Positions 1 through 8,643 of a DNA stretch of 37,743 nucleotides are shown here, piece after piece. Source of the stretch: Eubacterium sp. (GTDB taxonomy: Bacteria; Bacillota; Clostridia; Lachnospirales; Lachnospiraceae). A program made the translations under genes and the position numbers. The stretch lies in assembly GCA_022764265.1 (NCBI GenBank), contig JALERO010000247.1:1-37743 (forward strand), in the 5' to 3' direction. How positions within the stretch are numbered: the first letter of the stretch is position 1; every line of letters starts with the position of its first letter. A model generated the notes under the pieces. That model was not told the origin of the DNA and made no database searches. It saw only the letters and a list, made by a program, of their open reading frames with translations.

Positions 1-139
1 AGCGTGAAGCCCCCCTCAAGATGAGATCTCCAGACCGAAAGGTCGAAGACCCCTTGAAGACGACGAGGTAGATAGGGCAGAGGTGGAAGTGCAGTGATGC
101 ATGGAGCTGACTGCTACTAATCGGTCGGGAGCTTGACCA
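1..139 (+). rRNA. rrl: 23S rRNA, 3' end (partial)
   Basis: This is the last part of a large-subunit rRNA gene; it begins before the window. Recognisable 23S 3'-terminal segments include GATGAGATCTCC near the start, the AGGTGGAAGTGCAGTGATGC stretch around 80-100, and the closing TGACTGCTACTAATCGGTCG block. The mature 3' end is placed near GCTTGACCA from memory of the family and may be off by a few bases. Confidence 0.93.
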
Positions 140-337
140 AAAGCGGAGAAAGGTCAGACGGCACAGAAGAGATTCCGAGCGGGCTTGCCCAGTGAGGGAT
201 AGAAACTGTGACGGATGGGTTTGCGTAGCAAACACATCGAAAAGATCGAAGATCTTTGAGATGACCCTTTCAGAAAATGTCAAAAGACTTGTCAGAAATC
301 ATGATCTGTGTGCTGTTTTGAAGGTATATCTTCATTT
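140..337 (+). other. 23S-tRNA spacer without a 5S rRNA gene
   Basis: About 200 bases separate the 23S end from the first tRNA. The spacer contains none of the conserved 5S segments, such as the CCGAAC core loop. It is probably transcribed and processed with the rRNA. A reading frame running from 192 through both tRNAs is not a gene. No promoter or terminator is evident, so the tRNAs are probably co-transcribed with the rRNA. Confidence 0.6.
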
Positions 338-409
338 GCGCGAGTGGCTCAGTGGTGGAGTATCGCCTTGCCAAGGCGAGGGTCGCGGGTTCGAATCCCG
401 TCTCGCGCT
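338..409 (+). tRNA. tRNA-Gly (anticodon GCC)
   Basis: The acceptor stem GCGCGAG pairs with CTCGCGC at 402-408, leaving T409 as discriminator. The anticodon loop TTGCCAA is closed by TCGCC/GGCGA, so the anticodon is GCC. The T-arm GCGGG-TTCGAAT-CCCG is canonical. CCA is not encoded. It lies in the same transcript direction as the 23S gene. Confidence 0.97.
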
Positions 410-456
410 TAAAAACTGGATTGTTCCAGTTTTTTCTTTTTTAAAAATATATATGA

Positions 457-528
457 AGCGCTATCGCCAAATGGTAAGGCACTGGATTCTGATTCCAGCA
501 TTTCCAGGTTCGAATCCTGGTAGCGCTG
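457..528 (+). tRNA. tRNA-Gln (anticodon CTG)
   Basis: The acceptor stem AGCGCTA pairs with TAGCGCT at 521-527. The anticodon arm CTGGA-TTCTGAT-TCCAG gives anticodon CTG, which reads the glutamine codon CAG. The T-arm CCAGG-TTCGAAT-CCTGG is intact. It is 47 bases after tRNA-Gly and is followed directly by a terminator. CCA is not encoded. Confidence 0.96.
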
Positions 529-531
529 CTT

Positions 532-568
532 AAAAAAGTCGTATCGATGTGCCGATACGACTTTTTTC
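532..568 (+). terminator. Intrinsic terminator of the rRNA-tRNA unit
   Basis: The arms GTCGTATCG and CGATACGAC form a perfect 9 bp stem around a short loop. An upstream A run and a downstream run of six T extend the pairing, so it may also stop transcription arriving from the minus-strand gene at 584-1111. Confidence 0.93.
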
Positions 569-583
569 TAATGTATTATTATT

Positions 584-1111
584 CTATTTTTTCTCTTTCT
601 TTTCTTCTCCGATAGAGTTGAAGCATTTATCTAGATAAATCTTGTGGGCGACGGTAATAATCATATTGCGAAGCATGATCTTTAGATCGCTGCTCTCTTT
701 TCCAATCTGTTCCATGGATTCCTTAAATCCGAAAACAAAAAATAATACATTTTCGAACTCGACACAAAAATAGTTGTAAGCAATTGGATTATCGTAAGTT
801 TCCTGTTGCATTTCAATTAAAAGATGGATGTGCTCTAAGGAAAGAACGGTTTTTGCTATTGCGATATAAATAAGATAAGCAATCTGATCACGGCTGTATT
901 GTTTTTTGACCGGGCTGGATACCAACCCTTGTTTTATGTAATTACTGATCATAGAACGGGTAATGGAAATATCCTCCAGTGGTTTCAGTAAATCACTGAT
1001 GTATTTTGTGGTTTGTTCAAGATACAAACCAACATCAGGAATTTCGTCATATCTGGGAAGGCGAAAATTCTCAATGGATTTTTTGATTTTTTCTTTCTGT
1101 TTCTGTCTCAT
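584..1111 (-). CDS. DUF1836 family protein, MerR-like regulator
   Basis: A 175-residue soluble protein matching the DUF1836 family by its N-terminal pattern (LPRYDEIPDVGLYLEQ, then an ITRSMISNYIKQGLV helix-turn-helix-like stretch followed by a short basic wing). The SRDQIAYLIYIA segment fits the MerR-like arrangement. Its target is unknown. The ATG at 1111 has AAGGAG 11 bases upstream; an in-frame TTG at 1138 would add nine residues but has no ribosome binding site. It is transcribed divergently from degV, so it is a candidate regulator of the palindromes at the degV promoter, by position only. The last residues are Lys/Glu rich. Confidence 0.8.
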   Translation of the reverse strand: MRQKQKEKIKKSIENFRLPRYDEIPDVGLYLEQTTKYISDLLKPLEDISITRSMISNYIKQGLVSSPVKKQYSRDQIAYLIYIAIAKTVLSLEHIHLLIEMQQETYDNPIAYNYFCVEFENVLFFVFGFKESMEQIGKESSDLKIMLRNMIITVAHKIYLDKCFNSIGEEKKEKK

Positions 1112-1175
1112 ATATATATCTACTCCTTTGGAAATCAATTACAAACAGTTTTTTTTAAAACTATACCATTTAGGT

Positions 1176-1205
1176 ATTGTACTCTTTTTTTCGGAGGAAA
1201 GTCAA
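1176..1205 (-). promoter_or_regulatory. Sigma-A promoter of the DUF1836 gene
   Basis: Read on the minus strand: TTGACT, an 18-base spacer, then TACAAT. It lies about 65 bases upstream of the chosen start codon and about 55 bases from the divergent degV promoter. Confidence 0.7.
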
Positions 1206-1259
1206 TATACATATTAGAAAAGAATGTCTAAAAACACAATATACTTTAATTAAAACCTC

Positions 1260-1286
1260 TTGACATGGTTTCAAAAACCTTATAAT
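1260..1286 (+). promoter_or_regulatory. degV promoter
   Basis: TTGACA at 1260-1265 and TATAAT at 1281-1286, with a short 15-base spacer. An alternative -10 two bases downstream (TAATAT) gives a 17-base spacer. Either reading starts the transcript near 1293. Confidence 0.75.
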
Positions 1287-1309
1287 ATATACATGAGTTT
1301 TTGAAAAAC
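1267..1309 (+). promoter_or_regulatory. Paired palindromic operator at the degV promoter
   Basis: Two related boxes occur: GGTTTCAAAAACC at 1267-1279 and GTTTTTGAAAAAC at 1297-1309. Each is nearly palindromic, and together they contain the exact inverted pair TTTCAAAAAC (1269-1278) and GTTTTTGAAA (1297-1306). Their centres are 30 bp apart, about three helical turns, and they bracket the -10 and probable start site. This is the geometry of a repressor operator. The protein is unknown. Confidence 0.6.
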
Positions 1310-1343
1310 CGAAAATGAGATAATGGAAAAGGGGTATTATAAT

Positions 1344-2192
1344 ATGAGATACAGGATTATAGCAGATTCTTCATCCAATATTTATAATGAAGATCGTTTA
1401 TTTTCCGATAAAAAACAGGAGTATGTCAGTGTACCATTGAAGATTATAACCGACGAAAAGGAATATGAAGATAATGAAACGCTGGACACAGCAATAATGG
1501 TAGAGGATCTTCGCAATTATAAAGGGAAATCAGGAACATCCTGTCCGAATGTCAGTGACTGGTTGGATGCTTTTGGAGATGCGGATGTGATCTATGGAGT
1601 GACATTAACCGGGAGTCTCTCCGGCTGCTATTCGGCAGCTGTCCAGGCGAGAGCTGATTACATAGAAAGCCATCCGGAAGCAAAGGTTTTGATTCTTGAC
1701 ACTTTGTCCACCGGACCGGAGATGGAATTAATAATTGAGAAATTAATAGAATTGATAGAAGAAGAGAAATCCTTTGAAGAAATAGAGACGAGTATTAAGG
1801 CATATATGGAGACCACACATTTAATTTTTTCTCTGGAATCTCTGAAGAATCTGGTCAATAATGGCAGGGTAAATCCTGCTGTTGCAGCTGTTGCCGGTGT
1901 ACTTGGAATTCGAATTGTCGGCAAGGCAAGTGATGAGGGAACTCTTCAGCCGCTTCATAAATGCAGAAGAGAGAAGCAATTGTTTCGTATCATGACAAAG
2001 GAGATGCAGGAGGAAGGATTTAAAGGCGGAAAAGTGAGAATTGCCCATTGCATGAATGAGAAGGGAGCTCAGCTTTTGGCAGATCACATTAGAGAGACCT
2101 TTGGAGATTGTGATATTTCAATTCGGGACTGTGGAGCTTTATGTAGCTTCTACGCTGAAAAAGGTGGAATTTTACTGGGATTTGAAGGATAA
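1344..2192 (+). CDS. DegV family fatty-acid-binding protein
   Basis: A 282-residue protein with the DegV fold signature: N-terminal RIIADSSSNI, then SVPLKI, a lipid-pocket motif region SGTSCPNVSDW, and TLTGSLSGCYSAA. DegV/FakB proteins bind a fatty acid and present it to a fatty acid kinase; which fatty acid is bound here cannot be read from sequence. The ATG at 1344 has GGGG about 10 bases upstream and gives the usual DegV start; an ATG at 1323 would add seven residues. Its own promoter and a double operator lie upstream. No fakA-like kinase is in the window. Confidence 0.88.
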   Translation: MRYRIIADSSSNIYNEDRLFSDKKQEYVSVPLKIITDEKEYEDNETLDTAIMVEDLRNYKGKSGTSCPNVSDWLDAFGDADVIYGVTLTGSLSGCYSAAVQARADYIESHPEAKVLILDTLSTGPEMELIIEKLIELIEEEKSFEEIETSIKAYMETTHLIFSLESLKNLVNNGRVNPAVAAVAGVLGIRIVGKASDEGTLQPLHKCRREKQLFRIMTKEMQEEGFKGGKVRIAHCMNEKGAQLLADHIRETFGDCDISIRDCGALCSFYAEKGGILLGFEG

Positions 2193-2206
2193 TCCGGCTT
2201 TAAAGC

Positions 2207-2235
2207 TTGTCTTTCCCTTGCTTTTTTGATATAAT
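2207..2235 (+). promoter_or_regulatory. Promoter of the SEC-C gene
   Basis: TTGTCT at 2207-2212, exactly 17 bases, then TATAAT at 2230-2235. Because it lies inside the longest reading frame, it argues that translation starts downstream at 2273. Confidence 0.8.
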
Positions 2236-2272
2236 ATTTCAAAATATGTCTTTTGAAAGGAAAGAGAAGGTT

Positions 2273-2776
2273 ATGTCTTTATTAACAGAATGGCGTGAAT
2301 TCGCCTATGGTCATGATGATAGAACACAGGAAGGACAGCGCTTTTGGGTTGATTATTTCACACAGGAGAAAGCAGTTTATGAGCAGATTCTTGCAACTCC
2401 GGATGAACCGGTCAGCGGAACCGTTGCAGAGCTGGCTGAGAGATTTAACATGGAACTGACTTATTTTGTTGGTTATCTGGATGGGATCAATGACAGCCTG
2501 AAAACACCGAATCCTATCGAAGAGATGGATGAGAATACAGTAGTATCTCTTGATTATGATAAAGAGAAATTATACTATAACATGGTTGGAGCCAAGGCAG
2601 AATGGCTCTATGAACTGGAACAGTGGGATAACCTGCTGACACCGGAACGAAGAAAGGAACTTTATCGTGAGCAGAAGAGCTCAACGACAATCGTTAAGCC
2701 TCCAAAGATTGGACGTAATGATCCATGTCCATGCGGAAGCGGCAAAAAATATAAAAAATGCTGTGGCAGAAACTAA
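2273..2776 (+). CDS. SEC-C motif-containing protein
   Basis: A 167-residue soluble protein ending in the SEC-C zinc-binding motif ([17 protein letters not shown]), the same CxC-x8-CC arrangement found at the SecA C-terminus. The remaining 140 residues are acidic and helical, with no domain I can name. In SecA this motif binds zinc and contacts SecB or ribosomes; here the role is unknown. A longer frame from 2207 is rejected because a promoter occupies that stretch; the ATG at 2273 follows an AAAGG/AGAAGG purine tract. It is followed by a terminator-like hairpin and then a gene of unknown function. Confidence 0.82.
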   Translation: MSLLTEWREFAYGHDDRTQEGQRFWVDYFTQEKAVYEQILATPDEPVSGTVAELAERFNMELTYFVGYLDGINDSLKTPNPIEEMDENTVVSLDYDKEKLYYNMVGAKAEWLYELEQWDNLLTPERRKELYREQKSSTTIVKPPKIGRNDPCPCGSGKKYKKCCGRN

Positions 2777-2807
2777 GGAGAGCAATTGAAAATTAATAAA
2801 TGAACCT

Positions 2808-2838
2808 TCAGCATCCTTTCCGGGGTGCTGATTTCTTA
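2808..2838 (+). terminator. Terminator-like hairpin after the SEC-C gene
   Basis: TCAGCATCC pairs with GGGGTGCTGA (one G-T wobble and a small slip) around a loop of about six bases, followed by a T-rich stretch. The T tract is interrupted, so termination may be partial. Confidence 0.65.
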
Positions 2839-2876
2839 TTTGATAGGAAATAACACCATTTTAGATTGGAGAGAAT

Positions 2877-3968
2877 ATGCAAGATAAATACAATCCGGAT
2901 ATTGCCTGGGTGTATTCATCAGATTTGGAGCCGGCTCTTATCATGCAGAAAAATCCTTTGGAATCCATTAAATCAATTATTAGGCGTATGAATCTGGAAT
3001 GCGAAGACGGATTGCCCAAGGAGGTATATGTAACAGTATTTAAAGAACAATTCTGCAGTGACAGTAAGTGGATTATACAGATGCTGCCTGGGGACATGCT
3101 GGATTTGCTCATGGAAATCTGGGAAAGTGATCAGATTGAGATGGATCAGGAGCGTTGGGACATGGTTCAGTATCTGAAAATATTTGGCCTGGTCACCTAC
3201 CGCAGAGGAAATCCCATAACCGGGGAACCTAATGAACTTCATTATATAGAAGAGATGAAGGATACCTTTTATTTCCTGTTAAAAAGTAAAAAAAGCAGGA
3301 CAATAATAAAAGAATACGGAGAATGGGAGAAAATTATCTCCGGCCTTTTCTATTATTATGGTTTGATTGAAATTCCGGTTTTGCACCAGCGATTTACAAA
3401 AATAATAAAACAAGTGATCCCTTATGAGCTTTTTCAGAGTTTTATAAAAAGCAGATGTTCATTTTGGGGGATGGGCATGATTTTGCAGGATGTAAACAAA
3501 GAAACGGAATATTTCCAGCACGTCAATGTGGAAAATGCAGAGTTGACCCTTTTGTATATCAGAGAACATCCTGATTTGCCTTACAAAGTTCCCGAAAAGG
3601 AAGATTTGATATATATCAGTGAAGCCGGAGGGCTGGACAATCGCTGGAAGGGTATTGGAGAACTGGGAAAAATACTGTTGGATGATATGAAAATGGATTA
3701 TTATCAGGCAACCGTCATGGTGAAAATGCTCGTAGTGCTGATTCAGAACAGCTGCGAATGGAAAGAATTGCAGGGAAAGCTATCCACTCTTCCGTTCCGT
3801 TCTGAAGAAATGAAAAATGAGGCTGTTGAAGCAGTCACCATTCTGTATGATAAGGTTCCAATCTTTGAATATAAAGGCTTTAACAGGCAGGAATTTAATA
3901 AAATGTTTCATCAAAAACAGTTGAAAAAGAAAAAAGAAATGTTTACAATTATAGAAGGAGGCAAATAA
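2877..3968 (+). CDS. Hypothetical protein, 363 residues
   Basis: I do not recognise this protein. It is soluble, acidic and largely helical, with no signal peptide or membrane segment. It has many aromatic and acidic residues and a basic C-terminal tail (KQLKKKKEMF). The middle (about residues 85-130) reads like a winged-helix segment: MVQYLKIFGLVTYRRGNPITGE followed by a second short helix. The start has GGAGAG seven bases upstream. It follows the SEC-C gene after a hairpin and precedes the pyrophosphatase by 60 bases. Some larger SEC-C proteins carry a similar long helical N-terminal part, so a partnership with the upstream protein is possible but unproven. Confidence 0.75.
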   Translation: MQDKYNPDIAWVYSSDLEPALIMQKNPLESIKSIIRRMNLECEDGLPKEVYVTVFKEQFCSDSKWIIQMLPGDMLDLLMEIWESDQIEMDQERWDMVQYLKIFGLVTYRRGNPITGEPNELHYIEEMKDTFYFLLKSKKSRTIIKEYGEWEKIISGLFYYYGLIEIPVLHQRFTKIIKQVIPYELFQSFIKSRCSFWGMGMILQDVNKETEYFQHVNVENAELTLLYIREHPDLPYKVPEKEDLIYISEAGGLDNRWKGIGELGKILLDDMKMDYYQATVMVKMLVVLIQNSCEWKELQGKLSTLPFRSEEMKNEAVEAVTILYDKVPIFEYKGFNRQEFNKMFHQKQLKKKKEMFTIIEGGK

Positions 3969-4028
3969 CGAAATACTTTCCGGAAGGACAAAGTTTTACT
4001 TTGCCGAAAACAACAGGAGGATTATTTT

Positions 4029-5684
4029 ATGGGCGCAAAAAAAAGTGTTTATGTGATCGGCCATAAGAATCCGGATACAGACAGTGTTTGTTCTGCGATT
4101 TCTTATGCTTATCTGAAAAATGAACTGAATGAACGTGACGGCGGTGATTTCCAATATATTCCGACACGAAACGGACATGTGAATGAGGAGACCCAATATG
4201 TTCTGAAACATTTTGGTGTGAAGTCACCTTTGTATGTAACCGATATCCGTCCGCAGGTATCGGATATTGAGATAAGGAAAACAGAAGGAATTCCGTCTGA
4301 TTTATCCTTGAAAAAAGCGTGGGATATCATGAGAGCGGCACATATTGTTTCTCTGCCAATCTTAGAAGATGAGGAGCTGGCAGGAATCATCACGATCGGA
4401 GACATTGCTTATTCTGATATGGATGTTTATGACAATATGATTTTGTCAAAGGCATCTACCAGCTTTAAAAATATTGTCGAAACGATTGATGGAGAGATGA
4501 TCGTTGGAGATATTGACGGTTGTTTCGATGAGGGACATGTTCTCATTGCCGCTGCCAATCCAGATATGATGGAAGGCTATATTGAACCGATGGATATGGT
4601 AATTTTGGGCAATCGTTATGAATCCCAGCTCTGTGCCATTGAGATGGATGCCCAGTGTATCGTGGTATGTATGGGAGCGACCGTTTCCAAAACTATCCGC
4701 AAGCTTGCCAAAGAGAGAGGCTGTCGTGTGATTGTAAGCCCATATGATACCTATACGGTGGCAAGACTGATCAACCACAGTATGCCGGTAAGATACTTCA
4801 TGACCAAAGAGAACCTGATTACATTCCGCACAACAGACTATGTGGATGACATCCAGGAGATTATGGCGAAAAGAAGATTCCGTGATTTCCCGATCACTGA
4901 TCTTCAGGGCAAATATATCGGCATGATTTCCAGACGTAATTTGTTGGATCTGGAGCGGAAGAAATTAATTCTTGTGGACCACAATGAGAAGACACAGGCT
5001 GTTGATGGTTTTGAAGAAGCAGATATTTTGGAGATCATCGATCATCATCGCTTGGGCAATATCGAGACAAATACACCGCTCTTTTTCCGGAATCAGCCGG
5101 TAGGATGTACCTCGACCATCATCGCTCAGATGTATATGGAAAATGATGTGACGATTCCTCCGCATATCGCAGGTTTAATGTGTTCCGCAATCTTGTCGGA
5201 TACCTTAATGTTCCGCTCCCCGACCTGTACGGCTGTGGACAGACTGATTGCAGAGAAACTGGCATCTATCGCTGATATAGAGATTGAGTCCTATGCAAAA
5301 GCAATGTTTGATGCCGGAAGTAATCTCCGTGCCAAATCAGCAAAAGAGATCTTCTATCAGGATTTCAAGAAATTTAATGACAATAAGATCAATTTTGGTG
5401 TGGGCCAGATTAGCGCCATGAATAAAGAAGAGCTTTCCTCCTGTAAAGAAAAATTATTCCCATATATGCAGGAAGTAAAAGAGAGCTATGGCCTTGATAT
5501 GTTGTTCTTTATGCTGACAGATATTTTGAGTGAGTCAACAGAGCTGCTCATGCTTGGCGATTTATGCAAGGAAGTGATTGAGAAAGCCTTCCCGGTTACT
5601 GTCAGTGATAACTGTGTGGAACTTCCGGGAGTGGTATCCAGAAAGAAACAGTTGATTCCTGCAATTTTAAGTCAGCTTCCATAA
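4029..5684 (+). CDS. Manganese-dependent inorganic pyrophosphatase with CBS and DRTGG domains
   Basis: A family II pyrophosphatase of 551 residues that hydrolyses pyrophosphate to phosphate in the cytoplasm. The DHH catalytic part is split. An N-terminal segment carries the HKNPDTDSVCSA metal motif (residues 11-22). A regulatory insert follows, with a first CBS domain (about 70-130), a DRTGG domain (about 140-245) and a second CBS domain (about 250-310). Catalysis resumes with IIDHH near 340 and ends with a DHHA2 domain. Ordinary family II enzymes are about 310 residues, so the insert accounts for the extra length. In studied relatives the CBS-DRTGG module binds adenine nucleotides and diadenosine polyphosphates. 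AGGAGG lies nine bases before the ATG. Confidence 0.94.
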   Translation: MGAKKSVYVIGHKNPDTDSVCSAISYAYLKNELNERDGGDFQYIPTRNGHVNEETQYVLKHFGVKSPLYVTDIRPQVSDIEIRKTEGIPSDLSLKKAWDIMRAAHIVSLPILEDEELAGIITIGDIAYSDMDVYDNMILSKASTSFKNIVETIDGEMIVGDIDGCFDEGHVLIAAANPDMMEGYIEPMDMVILGNRYESQLCAIEMDAQCIVVCMGATVSKTIRKLAKERGCRVIVSPYDTYTVARLINHSMPVRYFMTKENLITFRTTDYVDDIQEIMAKRRFRDFPITDLQGKYIGMISRRNLLDLERKKLILVDHNEKTQAVDGFEEADILEIIDHHRLGNIETNTPLFFRNQPVGCTSTIIAQMYMENDVTIPPHIAGLMCSAILSDTLMFRSPTCTAVDRLIAEKLASIADIEIESYAKAMFDAGSNLRAKSAKEIFYQDFKKFNDNKINFGVGQISAMNKEELSSCKEKLFPYMQEVKESYGLDMLFFMLTDILSESTELLMLGDLCKEVIEKAFPVTVSDNCVELPGVVSRKKQLIPAILSQLP

Positions 5685-6174
5685 ATTGAGTTACTGATTA
5701 TTACACCTGATTATTTTAGAGGGGAAACGTAATGGATTGTTCTAAAATCTGTACAATCACATAAAAACAGGTTTCAAATGAAAGAATTTTGCTATAAACA
5801 AAGAAAATGAAAAAAGTTTTTTAAAAGTGAACAATATTTTCCACTAGTTCAACATGAAATTTTAAAAGATGTGTTGTATTATAATTACAGTAATCCCCTA
5901 AGTTAAAGGTTAGTATTATATGGAAGATGTCCACAATGAGTTTTGCCCCTCGTTGTGGACATTTTCTATTTACAGGAGATTTTTTTAGACAAATTAAGAC
6001 AAATGTAGAAACTATATTTAAAATATATTTTACATATAAAAAATATATAAGATAATAATTTGAAAAACGAAGAAATTAATTAAATAATTAATTGTTTTTG
6101 AAGTGAAAAAAATTACGAATGAAAACAAAAAGTGAACGCAATGATTTAGATTGTGCGAAAGAGGGCGGTATCCG
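5685..6174 (+). other. AT-rich intergenic region of 490 bases
   Basis: No plausible protein gene is seen here. It contains a candidate small RNA (5877-5968). It also has a tandem AGACAAAT direct repeat at 5987-5994 and 5997-6004, spaced exactly one helical turn, and an AT-rich stretch up to the helicase start. The repeat could be a protein-binding site; no convincing -35/-10 pair for the helicase gene was found. Confidence 0.6.
5877..5968 (+). ncRNA. Possible small RNA ending in a strong hairpin
   Basis: A good -10 (TATAAT at 5880-5885, without a clear -35) precedes two hairpins. The first pairs TAAT and CTAA with TTAG and ATTA. The second, at 5927-5962, is a stem of about 14 bp (ATGTCCACAA with TTGTGGACAT, continued by GAG/CTC) and runs into TTTTCTATTT. 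The unit is too short to code for a protein. It lies 195 bases after the pyrophosphatase stop, so it could also be that gene's distal terminator. Confidence 0.4.
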
Positions 6175-8643
6175 ATGTTAACATATTCGAACAATTCCAT
6201 AAAGACATCCGTGCGGAAATTGGTTGAATTCCTCTTGCGTTCTGGTGATATTACCGCTGGTTCGGGATTGATTGCTGATCCGGAAGCCATGCAGGAAGGA
6301 AGCCGCCTCCACAGAAAGATTCAACGTGCACAAAAGGCTACCTATCAGAGTGAAGTGCCATTAAAAATGACCTGGAGTCAGGAAAAATATGAAATGATCC
6401 TGGAAGGACGGGCAGATGGCATTGACCGGATCAGTGTAGAAGAGTTAAAAGATATGGCTTTGAGAGAGGATACCGTTTTTCAATATGCTTTTCCGGAAAC
6501 AGAGGATTCCCTGATTTTAATCGATGAAATAAAGTGCGTATATCGTGATGTTGCCAATATTGAGGAGGCAGAACCACTTCACCTGGCTCAGGCAAAATGC
6601 TATGCTTATATGTATGGCCGTGAGAAGGAGATTGCAGAGGTATTGGTTCGAATCACCTATTGTAATATTGAGAGTGAAGAAAAAAAGTATATTGTAGTCT
6701 TATTTGAGATGAGCGAACTGGAAGCCTGGTTTGAGGATTTGATTGACCAATATAAAATATGGGCGGATTACTATATTGAAGCAAGAACCGATCGAAATCA
6801 GAGTATTCAGAATCTGACCTTCCCTTTTACTTATCGCGAAGGACAAAAATCCATGACGGCAATGGTGTACCGCGCTGTCAGGGATAAAAAACATATATTT
6901 CTGCAGGCACCTACAGGGATCGGAAAGACTATCTCAACCCTGTATCCGGTCCTTAAGAATCTGGGAGAAGAAGAGACAGAAAAAATATTCTATCTGACAG
7001 CAAAAACCATCACCAGAACTGTGGCGGAGGATACCTTGAAGCTACTGAGAAAGCAAGGAATGCATTTGAGAGCAGTTACTATCACAGCGAAGGAAAAAAT
7101 CTGTGTCATGGATGCGATGGAATGTGACCCGGCTTGCTGTGTGAGAGCGAAAGGGCATTTTGACAGAATCAATCAGGCTTTATATGAAATGCTATCTGAC
7201 AGGGAAGAGATTGACAGGGGGACAATACTGGATTATAGTGAACGCTTTCAGGTGTGTCCCTATGAGCTTTCCTTTGAAGCTGCAGAGTGGGTAGATTGTA
7301 TTATTTGTGATTATAACTATGTCTTTGATCCCCATGTGAATCGGAAAAGTCTGTTTGGGGAGAAGAATGGGAAGCAGAATGTTTTGTTGATTGATGAAGC
7401 GCATAATCTTCTCGACAGAGCGAGGGATATGTATAGTGCTGAAATAAAAAAAGCTGACTTTCTGTCAATGAAGAAAATATTTCGGGAAAAAAGCAAATAC
7501 ATTTACCGAAAATTACAGAACTGTAACAGGGAGTTGCTTAAATTATATAAGTATATAAAAGAACAGGAGTCTGGGAATCTGGGGAGTTGTGTGGAACTAT
7601 CTGAGCGAATTGACGGACTGTACTATCCGATTTTCCGGTTATTGGAGCCCTTGGAAGAATATCTTACAGACCATCCGGAGATGAAAGAACGGGAAGAAAC
7701 CATTGAATTCTATTTTAATGTCAGACATTTTTTTATGATTATGGATACCATAGAAGACGGATATCTGATTTATGGAGAAAACAGAGGAAAAGATGCCATC
7801 ATTCATCTCTTTTGTGTCGATCCATCTTCCAGATTGGAGGAGTATCTGGAACGAAGCAGGGCAGGAATCTTCTTTTCTGCCACTCTGCTTCCCATTCCTT
7901 ATTATAAACAGCTTCTTGGAGGTACCGGAAATATAGATGCGTTCAGCATACCTTCTCCTTTTCAGAAGGAACGAAGATTGCTGGCCATCGCAGGAGATGT
8001 GACCAGTCGGTACACCCGTAGAGGGGAAGCGGAATACCGGAAAATTGTTCATTATATGGAAAAAACCATTGAACAAAAGCCGGGAAATTATATGATCTTT
8101 TTCCCATCCTATGAAATGCTTTCTGCAGTCTATGATCTGGCAATGGACGGCAACTTGTCCCTGCTGTGTCATATACTGCGACAGGAACCTTCTATGGGAG
8201 AGAGAGAAAGAGAAAAATTTTTAGAGCGTTTCCAGGAGGATTCCAGACACCCACTCATCGGATTTTGCGTGCTGGGAAGCATTTTTTCGGAAGGAATTGA
8301 TCTGACGGGTTCCCGTCTGCTGGGAGTGATGATCGTTGGTACCGGTTTACCTCAGATTTGTAATGAAAGAGAAATGATACGATCATATTTTGACAGAAGA
8401 GGGAAAAAGGGGTATGATTATGCTTACCGATATCCGGGAATGAACAAGGTTCTGCAGGCGGCCGGGAGAGTGATACGAACGGCGCAGGATGCAGGTACCA
8501 TTCTGTTGATGGATGACCGTTTTTTGCAAAGAGAGAATCAGGTTCTGTTACCGGAAGAATGGGACAGCTATTATGAAGTGAATTTACAAAATTACGGACA
8601 GGTACTACACCAGTTCTGGGAGAATTTTAAAGATGAAATATAA
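6175..8643 (+). CDS. XPD/DinG-type Fe-S helicase with N-terminal PD-(D/E)XK nuclease domain
   Basis: An 822-residue predicted DNA helicase-nuclease. Residues 1-200 hold a PD-(D/E)XK-like core: an upstream acidic helix, EGRADGI near 76-82, and LILIDEIKC near 114-122. The superfamily 2 helicase follows, with Walker A (APTGIGKT near 244), four or five cysteines between about 310 and 360 in the positions of the XPD/DinG Fe-S cluster, DEAH near 406, a SATLL motif, and QAAGRVIR as motif VI. These helicases unwind 5' to 3' and a fused nuclease would cut the product; the activity here is inferred. The ATG at 6175 was chosen because the longer frame adds only eight unconserved residues. Its ribosome binding site (GAGGGCGG) is weak. 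The end overlaps sfsA by 11 bases. Confidence 0.85.
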   Translation: MLTYSNNSIKTSVRKLVEFLLRSGDITAGSGLIADPEAMQEGSRLHRKIQRAQKATYQSEVPLKMTWSQEKYEMILEGRADGIDRISVEELKDMALREDTVFQYAFPETEDSLILIDEIKCVYRDVANIEEAEPLHLAQAKCYAYMYGREKEIAEVLVRITYCNIESEEKKYIVVLFEMSELEAWFEDLIDQYKIWADYYIEARTDRNQSIQNLTFPFTYREGQKSMTAMVYRAVRDKKHIFLQAPTGIGKTISTLYPVLKNLGEEETEKIFYLTAKTITRTVAEDTLKLLRKQGMHLRAVTITAKEKICVMDAMECDPACCVRAKGHFDRINQALYEMLSDREEIDRGTILDYSERFQVCPYELSFEAAEWVDCIICDYNYVFDPHVNRKSLFGEKNGKQNVLLIDEAHNLLDRARDMYSAEIKKADFLSMKKIFREKSKYIYRKLQNCNRELLKLYKYIKEQESGNLGSCVELSERIDGLYYPIFRLLEPLEEYLTDHPEMKEREETIEFYFNVRHFFMIMDTIEDGYLIYGENRGKDAIIHLFCVDPSSRLEEYLERSRAGIFFSATLLPIPYYKQLLGGTGNIDAFSIPSPFQKERRLLAIAGDVTSRYTRRGEAEYRKIVHYMEKTIEQKPGNYMIFFPSYEMLSAVYDLAMDGNLSLLCHILRQEPSMGEREREKFLERFQEDSRHPLIGFCVLGSIFSEGIDLTGSRLLGVMIVGTGLPQICNEREMIRSYFDRRGKKGYDYAYRYPGMNKVLQAAGRVIRTAQDAGTILLMDDRFLQRENQVLLPEEWDSYYEVNLQNYGQVLHQFWENFKDEI

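Noticed and set aside
192-533. Reading frame of 113 codons across the spacer and both tRNAs
   Set aside because: It covers two clear tRNA genes and has no ribosome binding site or recognisable protein.
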